From: Bacteroidales bacterium Bact_22
Lineage (GTDB): Bacteria; Bacteroidota; Bacteroidia; Bacteroidales; F082
Assembly: GCA_001603665.1 (NCBI GenBank)
Contig: LUZN01000057.1
Coordinates: 1-45,064, forward strand
Length of the DNA: 45,064 nt
Direction of reading: 5' to 3'
The notes beneath the pieces are model-generated. The model made no database searches, was not told the DNA's origin, and saw only the letters and a list, made by a program, of their open reading frames with translations. Position 1 is the stretch's first letter; every line of letters begins with the position of its first letter. Below are positions 24,786 through 33,446 of the stretch, piece by piece. Made by a program: the position numbers and the translations under genes.

Positions 24786-25436
24786 TTATTGCCTTTCCGC
24801 TATATTTGCATGATAATGCTCGTAGCCGTTGTAATTATAAATCATCGGCTTATCCTCTTTCGGATCTCTGTCTTTAATAATCGACCACACGTGGATATCA
24901 TTGATACCTTCATCACTGATTGTACCTTTTATGATATTTCCTCTTTCGTATTTGAAATCTCCAGAGTTTTCTAAATATTCATAACAAATTATAAAATCGT
25001 TCTTGCCCGATTGAGCATAGACATCACCATAGATATAGGCGTCGACGGTATGCCAGTTTTTATATTCGCCATTTCTCTTTGTGGCGAACCTCAGCTTAGC
25101 CAAACCGTTGACCTGTTCTTCGATGATTATTTTAATAGTTTTAGGAGACATTACCGGCACAGGCATATAATAGTTGCCGTTGTAAAACTCGTAAGTACAT
25201 TCCACGAATTCGCCATTCATCTCGAATTCACCTACGACATCGGGCGGGAAACGGCCTTCTTTAATGTTTTGGCTCATGCCTGTTGGGAAAAACTGCTGAG
25301 GATAGATGTCGTAACATGTCACCATCTCGCTCTCGTTGCCAACGAAGGCAATGGTGTCGCTGTTGCTTTTCGAGCAACCCAAAAGGAACAATAATGTTCC
25401 GATGACGACGCTGAGTATGGCGATGTGACGTTTCAC
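24786..25436 (-). CDS. Uncharacterised lipoprotein
   Basis: A 216-residue protein with a lipoprotein signal and lipobox LLGC (Cys21). The mature domain is rich in aromatic residues and beta-strand patterns, with no family I can name. It begins 2 nt after the alaS stop and is followed 6 nt later by the outer-membrane barrel gene. The three are almost surely co-transcribed and the two envelope proteins may work together. Confidence 0.75.
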   Translation of the reverse strand: MKRHIAILSVVIGTLLFLLGCSKSNSDTIAFVGNESEMVTCYDIYPQQFFPTGMSQNIKEGRFPPDVVGEFEMNGEFVECTYEFYNGNYYMPVPVMSPKTIKIIIEEQVNGLAKLRFATKRNGEYKNWHTVDAYIYGDVYAQSGKNDFIICYEYLENSGDFKYERGNIIKGTISDEGINDIHVWSIIKDRDPKEDKPMIYNYNGYEHYHANIAERQ

Positions 25437-25438
25437 TA

Positions 25439-28057
25439 TTATTTCAAGCTGTTTTTAAGAATCTCGATGGCTTTGTCGATGCCGCCGGCGTTCTTGCCGC
25501 CTGCCGTGGCGAGAGTCTTCTGACCGCCGCCGCCACCCTGAATCTCTTTGGCGCCTTCACGCACAATGGCGGCGGCGTCCATGTTCTTACTGTCAACGAG
25601 GCTCTGAGGAAGCATCACACAGAGTGCGGGTTTGTCTTCGAACACGCCTCCCATGATGGCAACTGCTTCAGCGTCAATGTCTTTCAAAGCCGAGGCGATG
25701 TTACGCATCTGGTTCATGTCGGCGTCGATACGGGCGACTACGACCTTGTGTCCGTTCCAATCGGTAGCCTTGCTGTATGCAATCTTTGCATCGCTCACAG
25801 CCTGAGCCATCATCATCGACTCGATCTTCTTCTGGAGCATGGTGTTCTGTGCCGAGAGTGTCTCGACAGCCTTCACCACGTCACCCGTCTGCTTCACCAG
25901 ACCTTTGATTTTATTGAGTGTATCTATCTGATTATCAAGATATTCGATCACCGCTTCGCCTGTTATCGCTTCGATACGACGAACTCCGGCGGCGATAGCT
26001 CCTTCGCTAAGGATCTTAAAGGCTCCGATGCGGCCTGTCGACGGAATATGAGTGCCGCCGCAGAGCTCGCAGGAGTAGCCTTCGCCGAACTTCACCACGC
26101 GAACCTTGTCGCCGTATTTCTCGCCAAACAACGCCATCGCGCCCATGTTACGGGCTTCATCGATAGGCACGTCGACAGCAGTCTCGTTCAGCAAGTCTTC
26201 TCTAATCTTCTGATTTACAATGGCTTCAACCTTACGTATCTCTTCGTCGGTCATCTTTGCAAAATGACTGAAGTCGAAACGCAGACGCTCATCGTCGACC
26301 ATCGAGCCCTTCTGCTCAACATGTGTCCCGAGGACCTGTCTCAAGGCTGCATGCATCAAGTGTGTAGCTGTGTGGTTAGCCTCGATCTTCAGACGGCGTG
26401 CCACGTCGACTTTAGCAGTAAACATTGCCTCAGGCTGCTGTGGAAGCGCGTCGGTGATATGAATGCTCAAGTCGTTTTCCTTGACGGTATTGACGACGTT
26501 AAGTGTCTCATTTTCAGACACTAACACGCCTTTATCGCCCACCTGACCGCCCATCTCAGCGTAGAACGGAGTCTTGTCGAGGACTATTTCAAAATGTTTC
26601 TTGCCTTTAGCGACCACCTCTCTGAATTTCAATATCTTAACCTCGCACTCCATCTCAGTGTAGCCGACGAAAGTGGTAGGTTTGTCTTCATGAACGAGCT
26701 CTACCCAGTCGCCCGACATCTTCTCTGCTGCCTTACGCGAGCGGTCTTTTTGTTCTTTAAGATTATTGTTGAAGCCTTCCATATCAACTTCGAGACCTTT
26801 CTCCTCTGCCATGAGGTTGGTGAGGTCGACCGGGAAGCCGTAGGTGTCGAACAGCTCGAAGGCAAAGGCGCCGTCGATGAGTTTTGCACCTTTATTTTGC
26901 TCAACATAATTCTCGAAACGCTTGATTCCCAGCGCCAAAGTGCGCAGGAACGATGCTTCTTCCTCGAAAATCACCTTTGTGACAAGCTTCTCTTGAGCTT
27001 TTATCTCAGGATACTGCTCGCCCATCTCGCGGACGAGAACCGGCAACAGTTTATATACGAATGGTTCGGTAAACTTCAGGAATGTATAGCCATAACGCAC
27101 GGCACGACGTAAGATTCGGCGGATCACATAGCCTGCTCCGTTGTTCGAAGGCAGCTGGCCGTCGGTGATGGCGAAGCTCACAGCGCGCAGGTGGTCGGCG
27201 ACGACGCGCATGGCGATGTCAGCCTTCTCGTTTTTGCCATATTCTATGCCTGAAAGCTGCGAAATCTCATTGATAATCGGGGTGAAGACGTCGGTGTCGT
27301 AGTTCGACTTCTTGCCTTGCATCACGCGGACGAGACGTTCGAAGCCCATGCCTGTGTCGACGTGCTTCGCCGGAAGGTCGACGAGACTGCCGTTAGCGAG
27401 GCGGTTATACTGCATGAACACGAGGTTCCAAATCTCGATAACCTCCGGGTCGTCTTTATTTACAAGGTCGCGACCATTGATTTTCTTGCGAGCTTCATCG
27501 TCGCGGATGTCGATATGAATCTCCGAACAAGGTCCGCAAGGGCCAGTCTCACCCATTTCCCAGAAGTTGTCCTTCTTTGAGCCGTAGATGATTCTCGACT
27601 CATCGACGTGTTCTTTCCAAAACTCGTAAGCTTCTTGGTCAGGAGCCATTCCATCTTTCTCATCGCCGCCAAATACTGTGACATACAGCTTGTCCTTGTC
27701 GATCTTCATCACGTCGGTGAGGAATTCCCAGCCCCATGCGATGGCTTCTTTCTTGAAATAGTCGCCAAACGACCAGTTACCCATCATCTCGAACATGGTA
27801 TGATGGTAGGTGTCGCGGCCCACTTCCTCGAGGTCGTTATGCTTACCTGAGACGCGGAGGCACTTCTGGATGTCGGCCACGCGCGGCGCTTTTCGAGGGT
27901 TGTTGCCCAAGAAGACATCTTTAAACTGGTTCATACCTGCGTTGGTAAACATCAAGGTGGGATCGTTTTTCACGACTATAGGTGCGGAAGGCACAATGAG
28001 ATGTTGTTTCGACTGAAAAAACTCTAAAAAGCTCTTACGAATTTCGCTTGCTTTCAT
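25439..28057 (-). CDS. alaS: Alanine--tRNA ligase
   Basis: AlaRS charges tRNA-Ala. It is 872 residues, the standard full-length form. The class II catalytic core is N-terminal, with FFQSKQHLIVPSAPIV and TNAGMNQFKDVFLG. The editing domain has HTATHLMHAALR (HxxxH) and the zinc-site CELCGGTHI, and the C-Ala domain ends with the glycine-rich GGGGGQKTLATAGG. The gene heads a minus-strand operon with two envelope genes and is divergent from the M23 peptidase gene. Confidence 0.98.
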   Translation of the reverse strand: MKASEIRKSFLEFFQSKQHLIVPSAPIVVKNDPTLMFTNAGMNQFKDVFLGNNPRKAPRVADIQKCLRVSGKHNDLEEVGRDTYHHTMFEMMGNWSFGDYFKKEAIAWGWEFLTDVMKIDKDKLYVTVFGGDEKDGMAPDQEAYEFWKEHVDESRIIYGSKKDNFWEMGETGPCGPCSEIHIDIRDDEARKKINGRDLVNKDDPEVIEIWNLVFMQYNRLANGSLVDLPAKHVDTGMGFERLVRVMQGKKSNYDTDVFTPIINEISQLSGIEYGKNEKADIAMRVVADHLRAVSFAITDGQLPSNNGAGYVIRRILRRAVRYGYTFLKFTEPFVYKLLPVLVREMGEQYPEIKAQEKLVTKVIFEEEASFLRTLALGIKRFENYVEQNKGAKLIDGAFAFELFDTYGFPVDLTNLMAEEKGLEVDMEGFNNNLKEQKDRSRKAAEKMSGDWVELVHEDKPTTFVGYTEMECEVKILKFREVVAKGKKHFEIVLDKTPFYAEMGGQVGDKGVLVSENETLNVVNTVKENDLSIHITDALPQQPEAMFTAKVDVARRLKIEANHTATHLMHAALRQVLGTHVEQKGSMVDDERLRFDFSHFAKMTDEEIRKVEAIVNQKIREDLLNETAVDVPIDEARNMGAMALFGEKYGDKVRVVKFGEGYSCELCGGTHIPSTGRIGAFKILSEGAIAAGVRRIEAITGEAVIEYLDNQIDTLNKIKGLVKQTGDVVKAVETLSAQNTMLQKKIESMMMAQAVSDAKIAYSKATDWNGHKVVVARIDADMNQMRNIASALKDIDAEAVAIMGGVFEDKPALCVMLPQSLVDSKNMDAAAIVREGAKEIQGGGGGQKTLATAGGKNAGGIDKAIEILKNSLK

Positions 28058-28084
28058 GATTAATTCATTTTTTCTATAAAAAAG

Positions 28085-28116
28085 TTTGCAAATTTAAAGA
28101 ATTTTTTGTAATTTTG
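28085..28116 (+). promoter_or_regulatory. Promoter of the M23 peptidase gene (TTTG-N20-TAATTTTG)
   Basis: TTTG at 28085-28088 and TAATTTTG at 28109-28116 are spaced by 20 nt. The leader to the ATG at 28167 is about 45 nt. The spacer also holds the minus-strand -7 box of alaS. Confidence 0.78.
28089..28096 (-). promoter_or_regulatory. -7 box of the alaS promoter
   Basis: The minus strand reads TAAATTTG, an exact TAnnTTTG match, 31 nt upstream of the alaS ATG (28057). It touches the plus-strand -33 element of the M23 gene, so the two promoters overlap. The alaS -33 is not clear. Confidence 0.6.
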
Positions 28117-28166
28117 CACGTTTAAAACGATATTTTTTCGTTATTGAGTATAAATAACTAAAAATA

Positions 28167-29138
28167 ATGGCGACAAAAAAGTATATCTACAACCCGCAAA
28201 CTCTTGATTATGAAGAGTATACGCCTTCGACAAGGAAGCGTATCGGGAAGGTGTTGCTTTTCATTCTTGTTGCCGGAATTATTGGCTATGGCACTGTTGC
28301 GCTCATCCAAAACACTATAGGATCGCCAAAAGAGCGCATGCAAGCCCGTGAAATCGAATATCTTAAGCTTCAATACGACATCGCTAACGACAGAATTGAC
28401 AACATCAACGCGTTGCTCAGCGAGATGCAGGATCGTGACGATAACATCTATCGTATGATTTTCGAAGCCGAGCCTATCCCTTCATCAGTGAGAAAGGCCG
28501 GATATGGCGGCACCAACCGTTATGAGGCGCTTGGCGGCTATGCCAACTCGAATATGGTGACTGATATCACGAAGAAAATCGACATCGTGGAGAGTCAGAT
28601 CAACGTTCAGTCGAAGTCGTTCGACGACGTGTATAACATGGCTAAAAACAAGGCCTTGATGCTGAGTTGCATACCTGCCATCATGCCGGTGAAAGATGTC
28701 GATATCTACAGGATTTCCTCGCATTACGGCTATCGTACCGATCCGTTCTACAAGGTTCAGAAGCTGCATAGCGGCATCGACTTTGCGGGACCTATCGGCA
28801 CACATATCTATTGCACTGGTGACGGCGTGGTGGAAAAAGTGATTAAAGGTAATGGCGGCTACGGTAACAACATCATTGTAAACCACGGATACGGATACAA
28901 GACGAGATATGCCCACATCAACAAGGCTTATGTGAAGGAAGGACAGAAGGTGAAGCGCGGCGAACATATAGCGGACATGGGCAACAGCGGTAAGTCGACG
29001 GCTCCGCATCTGCATTATGAGGTGATTAAAAACGACAAAGCTATAAATCCTGTCAATTTCTTCTTCAACGACCTGACGCCGGAGGAATACGACAAGATTC
29101 TTGAGTTGTCGGAAAGACCATCAATGACAATGGATTAA
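28167..29138 (+). CDS. M23-family membrane-anchored peptidoglycan endopeptidase
   Basis: A 323-residue protein with a short cytoplasmic N-terminus and one membrane helix (about 27-47). A coiled coil lies at about 56-90 and the M23/LytM domain at about 200-295. The zinc ligands are present: His201 and Asp205 in HSGID, and His283 in HLHYE with catalytic His281. The active site therefore looks complete and it probably cuts cell-wall crosslinks in the periplasm. The MerR-type gene follows after 4 nt. Confidence 0.94.
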   Translation: MATKKYIYNPQTLDYEEYTPSTRKRIGKVLLFILVAGIIGYGTVALIQNTIGSPKERMQAREIEYLKLQYDIANDRIDNINALLSEMQDRDDNIYRMIFEAEPIPSSVRKAGYGGTNRYEALGGYANSNMVTDITKKIDIVESQINVQSKSFDDVYNMAKNKALMLSCIPAIMPVKDVDIYRISSHYGYRTDPFYKVQKLHSGIDFAGPIGTHIYCTGDGVVEKVIKGNGGYGNNIIVNHGYGYKTRYAHINKAYVKEGQKVKRGEHIADMGNSGKSTAPHLHYEVIKNDKAINPVNFFFNDLTPEEYDKILELSERPSMTMD

Positions 29139-29142
29139 TATC

Positions 29143-29484
29143 ATGGAAGTCAAGAAGTTATATTATCGAATCGGTGAAGTAGCGAAGACGTTCGACGTCC
29201 CTACATCAACCATACGCTATTGGGAGAGTGAGTTTGAAGTGCTGCGTCCGCGCAAGAGCACCAAGGGCAACAGACTGTTCACCGAGCGCGACATGCGCTA
29301 TCTGCAGATAATATACCAGCTCGTGAAGGTGAAAGGATTCACCATCCAAGGCGCGAAAGACGCCATGAAGACCAAGTTCGACAAGCTCGAGGAGAACGCC
29401 ATGATGATCCGCACGCTCAATGACGCGAAGGAATTCTTAACCGATCTGGATAAGAAACTAGCGGAGAAACAGAAATCCCTTTAG
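29143..29484 (+). CDS. MerR-family transcriptional regulator
   Basis: A 113-residue protein with the N-terminal winged helix-turn-helix of MerR: YYRIGEVAKTFDVPTSTIRYW (about 6-26), then RLFTERDMRYL. A short helical dimerisation tail follows. There is no Cys-based metal-binding site, so the effector is unknown. It is co-transcribed with the M23 peptidase. Its stop codon interlocks with the convergent hldD stop (TTAG, 29481-29484). Confidence 0.93.
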   Translation: MEVKKLYYRIGEVAKTFDVPTSTIRYWESEFEVLRPRKSTKGNRLFTERDMRYLQIIYQLVKVKGFTIQGAKDAMKTKFDKLEENAMMIRTLNDAKEFLTDLDKKLAEKQKSL

Positions 29485-30446
29485 AACGTCCTATTTTTCA
29501 TCAAATAATTCTGGACATAATCAAAGACACCGTCTTCGAGGCTGGTGAACGGTTTGTCGTACCCTGCCTTGCGGAGTTTTGTCATGTTGGCCTCGGTGAA
29601 GTACTGGTATTTGTCGCGGATATCGAGCGGAGTGTCGATAAACTTAATATTTACAGCCTTTCCCATCGCTTTGAAGGTGTTGTACGCGAGGTCGTAAAAC
29701 GACCGAGCGTGGCCTGTGCCGAGGTTATAGAGACCGCTTTCGGGACGTTTCTCAATCAGGAAGAGGATGACTGATGCGATATCTTTCACGTAGATGAAAT
29801 CGCGGAGCTGCTGACCGTCTTTGAAGTCGGGACGATGTGAGCGGAACAGCTTAACCTCGCCGCATTCCTCGATCTGATGGAACGAATGCAGAATCACCGA
29901 TGCCATGCGGCCTTTGTGGTATTCGTTAGGACCGTAGACGTTGAAAAACTTCAGTCCTGCCCAGAACGGAGGACATTTTTCTTGTTTGAGAATCCATTTG
30001 TCGATCTCGTTTTTCGAGCGGCCGTAAGGATTGAGTGGCTGCAGCTTCTCGACGACGTCGTGGCTGTCGTTGTAGCCCAGATCTCCTCCACCGTAAGTCG
30101 CTGCTGATGAAGCATATACGAGTGGAATCTGATATTCGGCGCATAACGCCCACAGCTTCTCAGTGTAGTCGACATTCAGCTCGATGAACACATTCCAATC
30201 GAACTCGGTGGTGTCGGTGCGAGCGCCGAGATGCACCACGAAATCGACCTTGTCGTGATTGATTTTCAACCAGTTATGAAGTTCTTTTCTGTCTAATAGA
30301 AGCTGATATTTCTTGTTGATATAGTTTCTTTCCTTCTGTTTTTTTGAGAAGTCATCGACAAGGACGAGGTCTTCCCTGCCCTGCTCGTTGAGGCATCCCG
30401 CCACAACGCTAGCGATGAAACCGGCTGCGCCTGTGATTACTATCAT
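29481..30446 (-). CDS. hldD: ADP-L-glycero-D-manno-heptose 6-epimerase
   Basis: HldD epimerises ADP-D,D-heptose to ADP-L,D-heptose for the LPS core. The 321-residue extended SDR has the NAD motif TGAAGFIAS (5-13) in which the usual third glycine is Ala. The active-site pair is Tyr141 and Lys145 in YGRSK, with YASSAATYG upstream. NVYGPNEYHKGRMASV and LYNLGTGHARSFYDLA are typical of this epimerase. It is the last gene of the PASTA/T9SS/RluA operon, 5 nt after the pseudouridine synthase gene. Confidence 0.93.
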   Translation of the reverse strand: MIVITGAAGFIASVVAGCLNEQGREDLVLVDDFSKKQKERNYINKKYQLLLDRKELHNWLKINHDKVDFVVHLGARTDTTEFDWNVFIELNVDYTEKLWALCAEYQIPLVYASSAATYGGGDLGYNDSHDVVEKLQPLNPYGRSKNEIDKWILKQEKCPPFWAGLKFFNVYGPNEYHKGRMASVILHSFHQIEECGEVKLFRSHRPDFKDGQQLRDFIYVKDIASVILFLIEKRPESGLYNLGTGHARSFYDLAYNTFKAMGKAVNIKFIDTPLDIRDKYQYFTEANMTKLRKAGYDKPFTSLEDGVFDYVQNYLMKNRTF

Positions 30447-30451
30447 ATCGT

Positions 30452-31504
30452 TTAATTTTCTTCTGTTCTTGTCTTTAAATAATTACGCCATTTCTCGAGC
30501 ACCGCTAGCATATCCGACGGCAGCTGGGAGTCGAAATAGAGCTCTTTTCCTGTCGTAGGATGCACGAAGCCCAGCACCTTGGCATGCAGGCAGTGACGCG
30601 GTATCTCGTTGAAGCAGTTATCGATAAACTGGCGGTATTTCGAGAATGTGGTGCCTTTCAGAATGCGGTCGCCGCCGTAGAGCGCGTCGTTGAACAAAGG
30701 ATGTCCGGCATACTGCATGTGCACGCGTATCTGGTGAGTGCGACCCGTCTCAAGGCGGCATTCCACCAAGGTGACGTAGTTGAAACGCTCCAACACCTTG
30801 TAATGCGTCACTGCTTCCTTACCTTGGCTGCCGTCGGGATAGACCGCCATGGCGACTCTATCGCGCACCGAACGTCCGATGTTGCCTTCGATGGTGCCTT
30901 CGTCTTCAGCGAAATCGCCCCAAACGAGAGCCTGATAGCGACGAGTGATGGAATGTTCGAAGAACTGCGCCGCCAACACTGTTTGAGCCGTCTCATTCTT
31001 CGCCACAATCATCAAGCCAGTGGTATCCTTATCGATGCGATGCACCAGATATCCGAATCCGTTGTCGACTTTCGAGCCGTTTTCCTTAAAATGATATGCC
31101 AAAGCATTGAGCAAGGTGCCGTCGAAGTTACCATGACCTGGATGCACCACAAGGCCTGCCTGTTTGTTCAGCACTATGACGTCGTCGTCTTCGTAAACCA
31201 CGTCAAGCGGAATGTTTTCAGGGGTGATGACGATCTCGCGAGGCGGATAAGCAAGCACCACTGTGACAACGTCGAAAGGCTTCACCTTGTAATTCGACTT
31301 CACCGGCTTGTCATTGACAAGGATACTGCCTGCCTTTGCAGCATTCTGAACTCTGTTGCGGGAAACATTTTCCAGTCGGTTTTGCAGGAACTTATCAACA
31401 CGGGTGAGGGTCTGACCTTTATCGGCAACAATACGAAAATGCTCGAAAAGCTCAGTACTCTCCTCAGTGTTGTCTCCAAGAACGCCTACAAAATCTTCCG
31501 ACAT
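30452..31504 (-). CDS. RluA-family pseudouridine synthase
   Basis: A 350-residue RluD-like enzyme that isomerises uridines in rRNA. An N-terminal S4 RNA-binding domain covers about 33-90 (RVDKFLQNRLENVSRNRVQN). The catalytic domain carries HRIDKDTTGL with the catalytic Asp158. Later motifs GRTHQIRVHMQYAGHPLFND and LHAKVLGFVHP are typical. Length fits RluD, but the target sites cannot be told by reading. It starts 7 nt after the T9SS gene. Confidence 0.95.
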   Translation of the reverse strand: MSEDFVGVLGDNTEESTELFEHFRIVADKGQTLTRVDKFLQNRLENVSRNRVQNAAKAGSILVNDKPVKSNYKVKPFDVVTVVLAYPPREIVITPENIPLDVVYEDDDVIVLNKQAGLVVHPGHGNFDGTLLNALAYHFKENGSKVDNGFGYLVHRIDKDTTGLMIVAKNETAQTVLAAQFFEHSITRRYQALVWGDFAEDEGTIEGNIGRSVRDRVAMAVYPDGSQGKEAVTHYKVLERFNYVTLVECRLETGRTHQIRVHMQYAGHPLFNDALYGGDRILKGTTFSKYRQFIDNCFNEIPRHCLHAKVLGFVHPTTGKELYFDSQLPSDMLAVLEKWRNYLKTRTEEN

Positions 31505-31511
31505 ATCTTAA

Positions 31512-33446
31512 TTATTTGGAAATCAATAACTTAGACGTTTCAAAAGAACCATCATTCATTATTACACGCAAGAGATAAACACCATTTTGTAAATCATTGA
31601 TATTCAATTCATTACAATATTGATATTTCTTAACAGCTCTACCTGCGAGGTCATAAATAACGATTTCATTGGCCATCTCATTGTCGACGCCTTCGATACG
31701 CACGACATTGCTTGCCGGATTAGGATAAAGTGCCATCTTACCGGCATTCTCCTGATTCTCTTCAATGCCAATAAAATAAGGGTTTGTACCCATCACAGGT
31801 CTGATCATGAAGGAGCCTGGGAACGCAGTGTTCTTCCAGCCATCGCCTGCGTCGTAGAAGCAATATTGATGGTTATCTTTCGACGAGTCGAAGCCGATAT
31901 TTATCGATTTGTTATATTGCTGACGTATTCCAACGTAGAAAGTGGTGTTGACCTTCACCACCTCAGTGAAGAGATAGTTTGAAAAGCCGTAAAACGTGTT
32001 ATCGTCCCACTTAGGCCTTTGATTTTCAAGGGTATAAATCACCTGGCCAGGCTTACCGTTGTTGTCGCGCCACACTACGATATCGAAGAAATTGAAGTTG
32101 GCGTTGTTGAAGGTGCGGTTAAAAAGCATCTGCACGCCGCTCAGCGTGTCGAGTTGGGTAACCTTGAACTGCGCCGCGAAGTAGGTATCGGCCGGAACCA
32201 GTCCGTAGCCCATCTCAGGAGTGCCGTCGTCGTAGGCGAAATAGTTGTAAAAGCCTTGTTTTACTATTATTGAGTCGCCTGCCACCTCGTTGCCGTGCTC
32301 ATCGACGACCTCGACATAGTGACGGATGGTGAACGACGTGGTGTCGACCGACATGTTATACGGATAGATGAAATCGCCCATCACCACCGAGTCTTTCATC
32401 ACGCCATCGTTCTGATATTGGTTGATTACAAACGGATCGGAGGTGTACATATAGCTCCAATCGGAGTTGTTATCCTCAACCTCGCAGTAGTAACGCACCT
32501 CATGAGTAAGCGCATCCATGTTGGTGAGATACATATTGAAGATATTGTCGATCTCGTTGATAGGATTATCTTTATAATGCTTGTAAGGCATTGAACGATA
32601 ACGCTTTAGGAATGTCGGTGAAGTGTTGGTAAAGCTCACCATAGGAAATATGTCGTGCACGATACTTCTGTTTTTATCGAGATAAACGAAGTCGATATTC
32701 CATTGGTCCATATTGCTCCTATCGTTAGGATACATTGTGGTCGGCAGCGTTCCGTAGTTGAAGAAAAGGATATAAAAATCTTCCTGGAAGAAGCATTCGT
32801 CGGTGATTGGGATCATCACCTTTTTGAAATATTCGTTTGTGCCGAGCGAGTCGACGAAAGACTCGAAGCTCTGTCCTTCTGTGGCCCACATCTGTCGCCA
32901 AGCTCTTTTTCGCAATGTCACTGAGTCCTGAAGAACTGTGTCGAATACCGTCTCATCGTAGCCATAGCCGAAGCGCAGCACCAGCGAGTCGTCGCGTTCG
33001 GGACTGTCGCCGAAGCCGCCTGGCTGGTAGTAAAAGCTGAAATAAAGCGAGTCGGCAGGTGTAAGTGCCTGATTGTCAAGACTGTCGAGACGAATCCTCA
33101 CTGAAAGGAGTGTGTCGCCGATGAAGGGGTTGCTGCTGCCTCTTGAGTAGACTTTTCCGTAGCGGTCGATGACGTCGAGGGTGGCCGACCGGTAGTTGAC
33201 CGGCATCTTCGGGAAGCTGGAGTTGGCGAAGACGTTGCCTCTCTGCCATTTCGACTCATCGGGATAGAGGCCTGGCTTGGTGAAGTCGTCGAAGAACGGC
33301 AGGGTGACGACCACCTCATCACGCGAAAGCGCCTGATTTTCCTCGGGGATGCCGCCATCGAAGCCCGTCAGATATTCTTGGGCGTTGCCGTCGGCGATGA
33401 AGAAAACGGCTAATAATATTATGAAAACTATTTTTTTATTCATCAT
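31512..33446 (-). CDS. T9SS type A sorting-domain protein
   Basis: A 644-residue secreted protein. The signal peptide covers about 1-23 (ending GNAQ) and a region with PFFDDFTKPGLYPDESKW follows, typical of uncharacterised Bacteroidetes exported proteins. Further beta-rich sequence includes FAYDDGTPEMGYG. The C-terminal T9SS domain (about 570-644) has KMALYPNPASNVVRIEG and ends LLISK. The function is unknown. The gene overlaps the end of the PASTA gene by 11 nt and precedes the pseudouridine synthase, so it is fixed in a housekeeping operon rather than monocistronic like the other two T9SS genes in this window. Confidence 0.87.
   Translation of the reverse strand: MMNKKIVFIILLAVFFIADGNAQEYLTGFDGGIPEENQALSRDEVVVTLPFFDDFTKPGLYPDESKWQRGNVFANSSFPKMPVNYRSATLDVIDRYGKVYSRGSSNPFIGDTLLSVRIRLDSLDNQALTPADSLYFSFYYQPGGFGDSPERDDSLVLRFGYGYDETVFDTVLQDSVTLRKRAWRQMWATEGQSFESFVDSLGTNEYFKKVMIPITDECFFQEDFYILFFNYGTLPTTMYPNDRSNMDQWNIDFVYLDKNRSIVHDIFPMVSFTNTSPTFLKRYRSMPYKHYKDNPINEIDNIFNMYLTNMDALTHEVRYYCEVEDNNSDWSYMYTSDPFVINQYQNDGVMKDSVVMGDFIYPYNMSVDTTSFTIRHYVEVVDEHGNEVAGDSIIVKQGFYNYFAYDDGTPEMGYGLVPADTYFAAQFKVTQLDTLSGVQMLFNRTFNNANFNFFDIVVWRDNNGKPGQVIYTLENQRPKWDDNTFYGFSNYLFTEVVKVNTTFYVGIRQQYNKSINIGFDSSKDNHQYCFYDAGDGWKNTAFPGSFMIRPVMGTNPYFIGIEENQENAGKMALYPNPASNVVRIEGVDNEMANEIVIYDLAGRAVKKYQYCNELNINDLQNGVYLLRVIMNDGSFETSKLLISK

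Noticed and set aside
25748-26524. A 258-codon frame opposite alaS
   Set aside because: Antisense shadow of the AlaRS editing and C-Ala domains.
30560-31534. A 324-codon frame opposite the RluA-type gene
   Set aside because: Antisense shadow; no domain, no promoter and full overlap with a clear enzyme gene.
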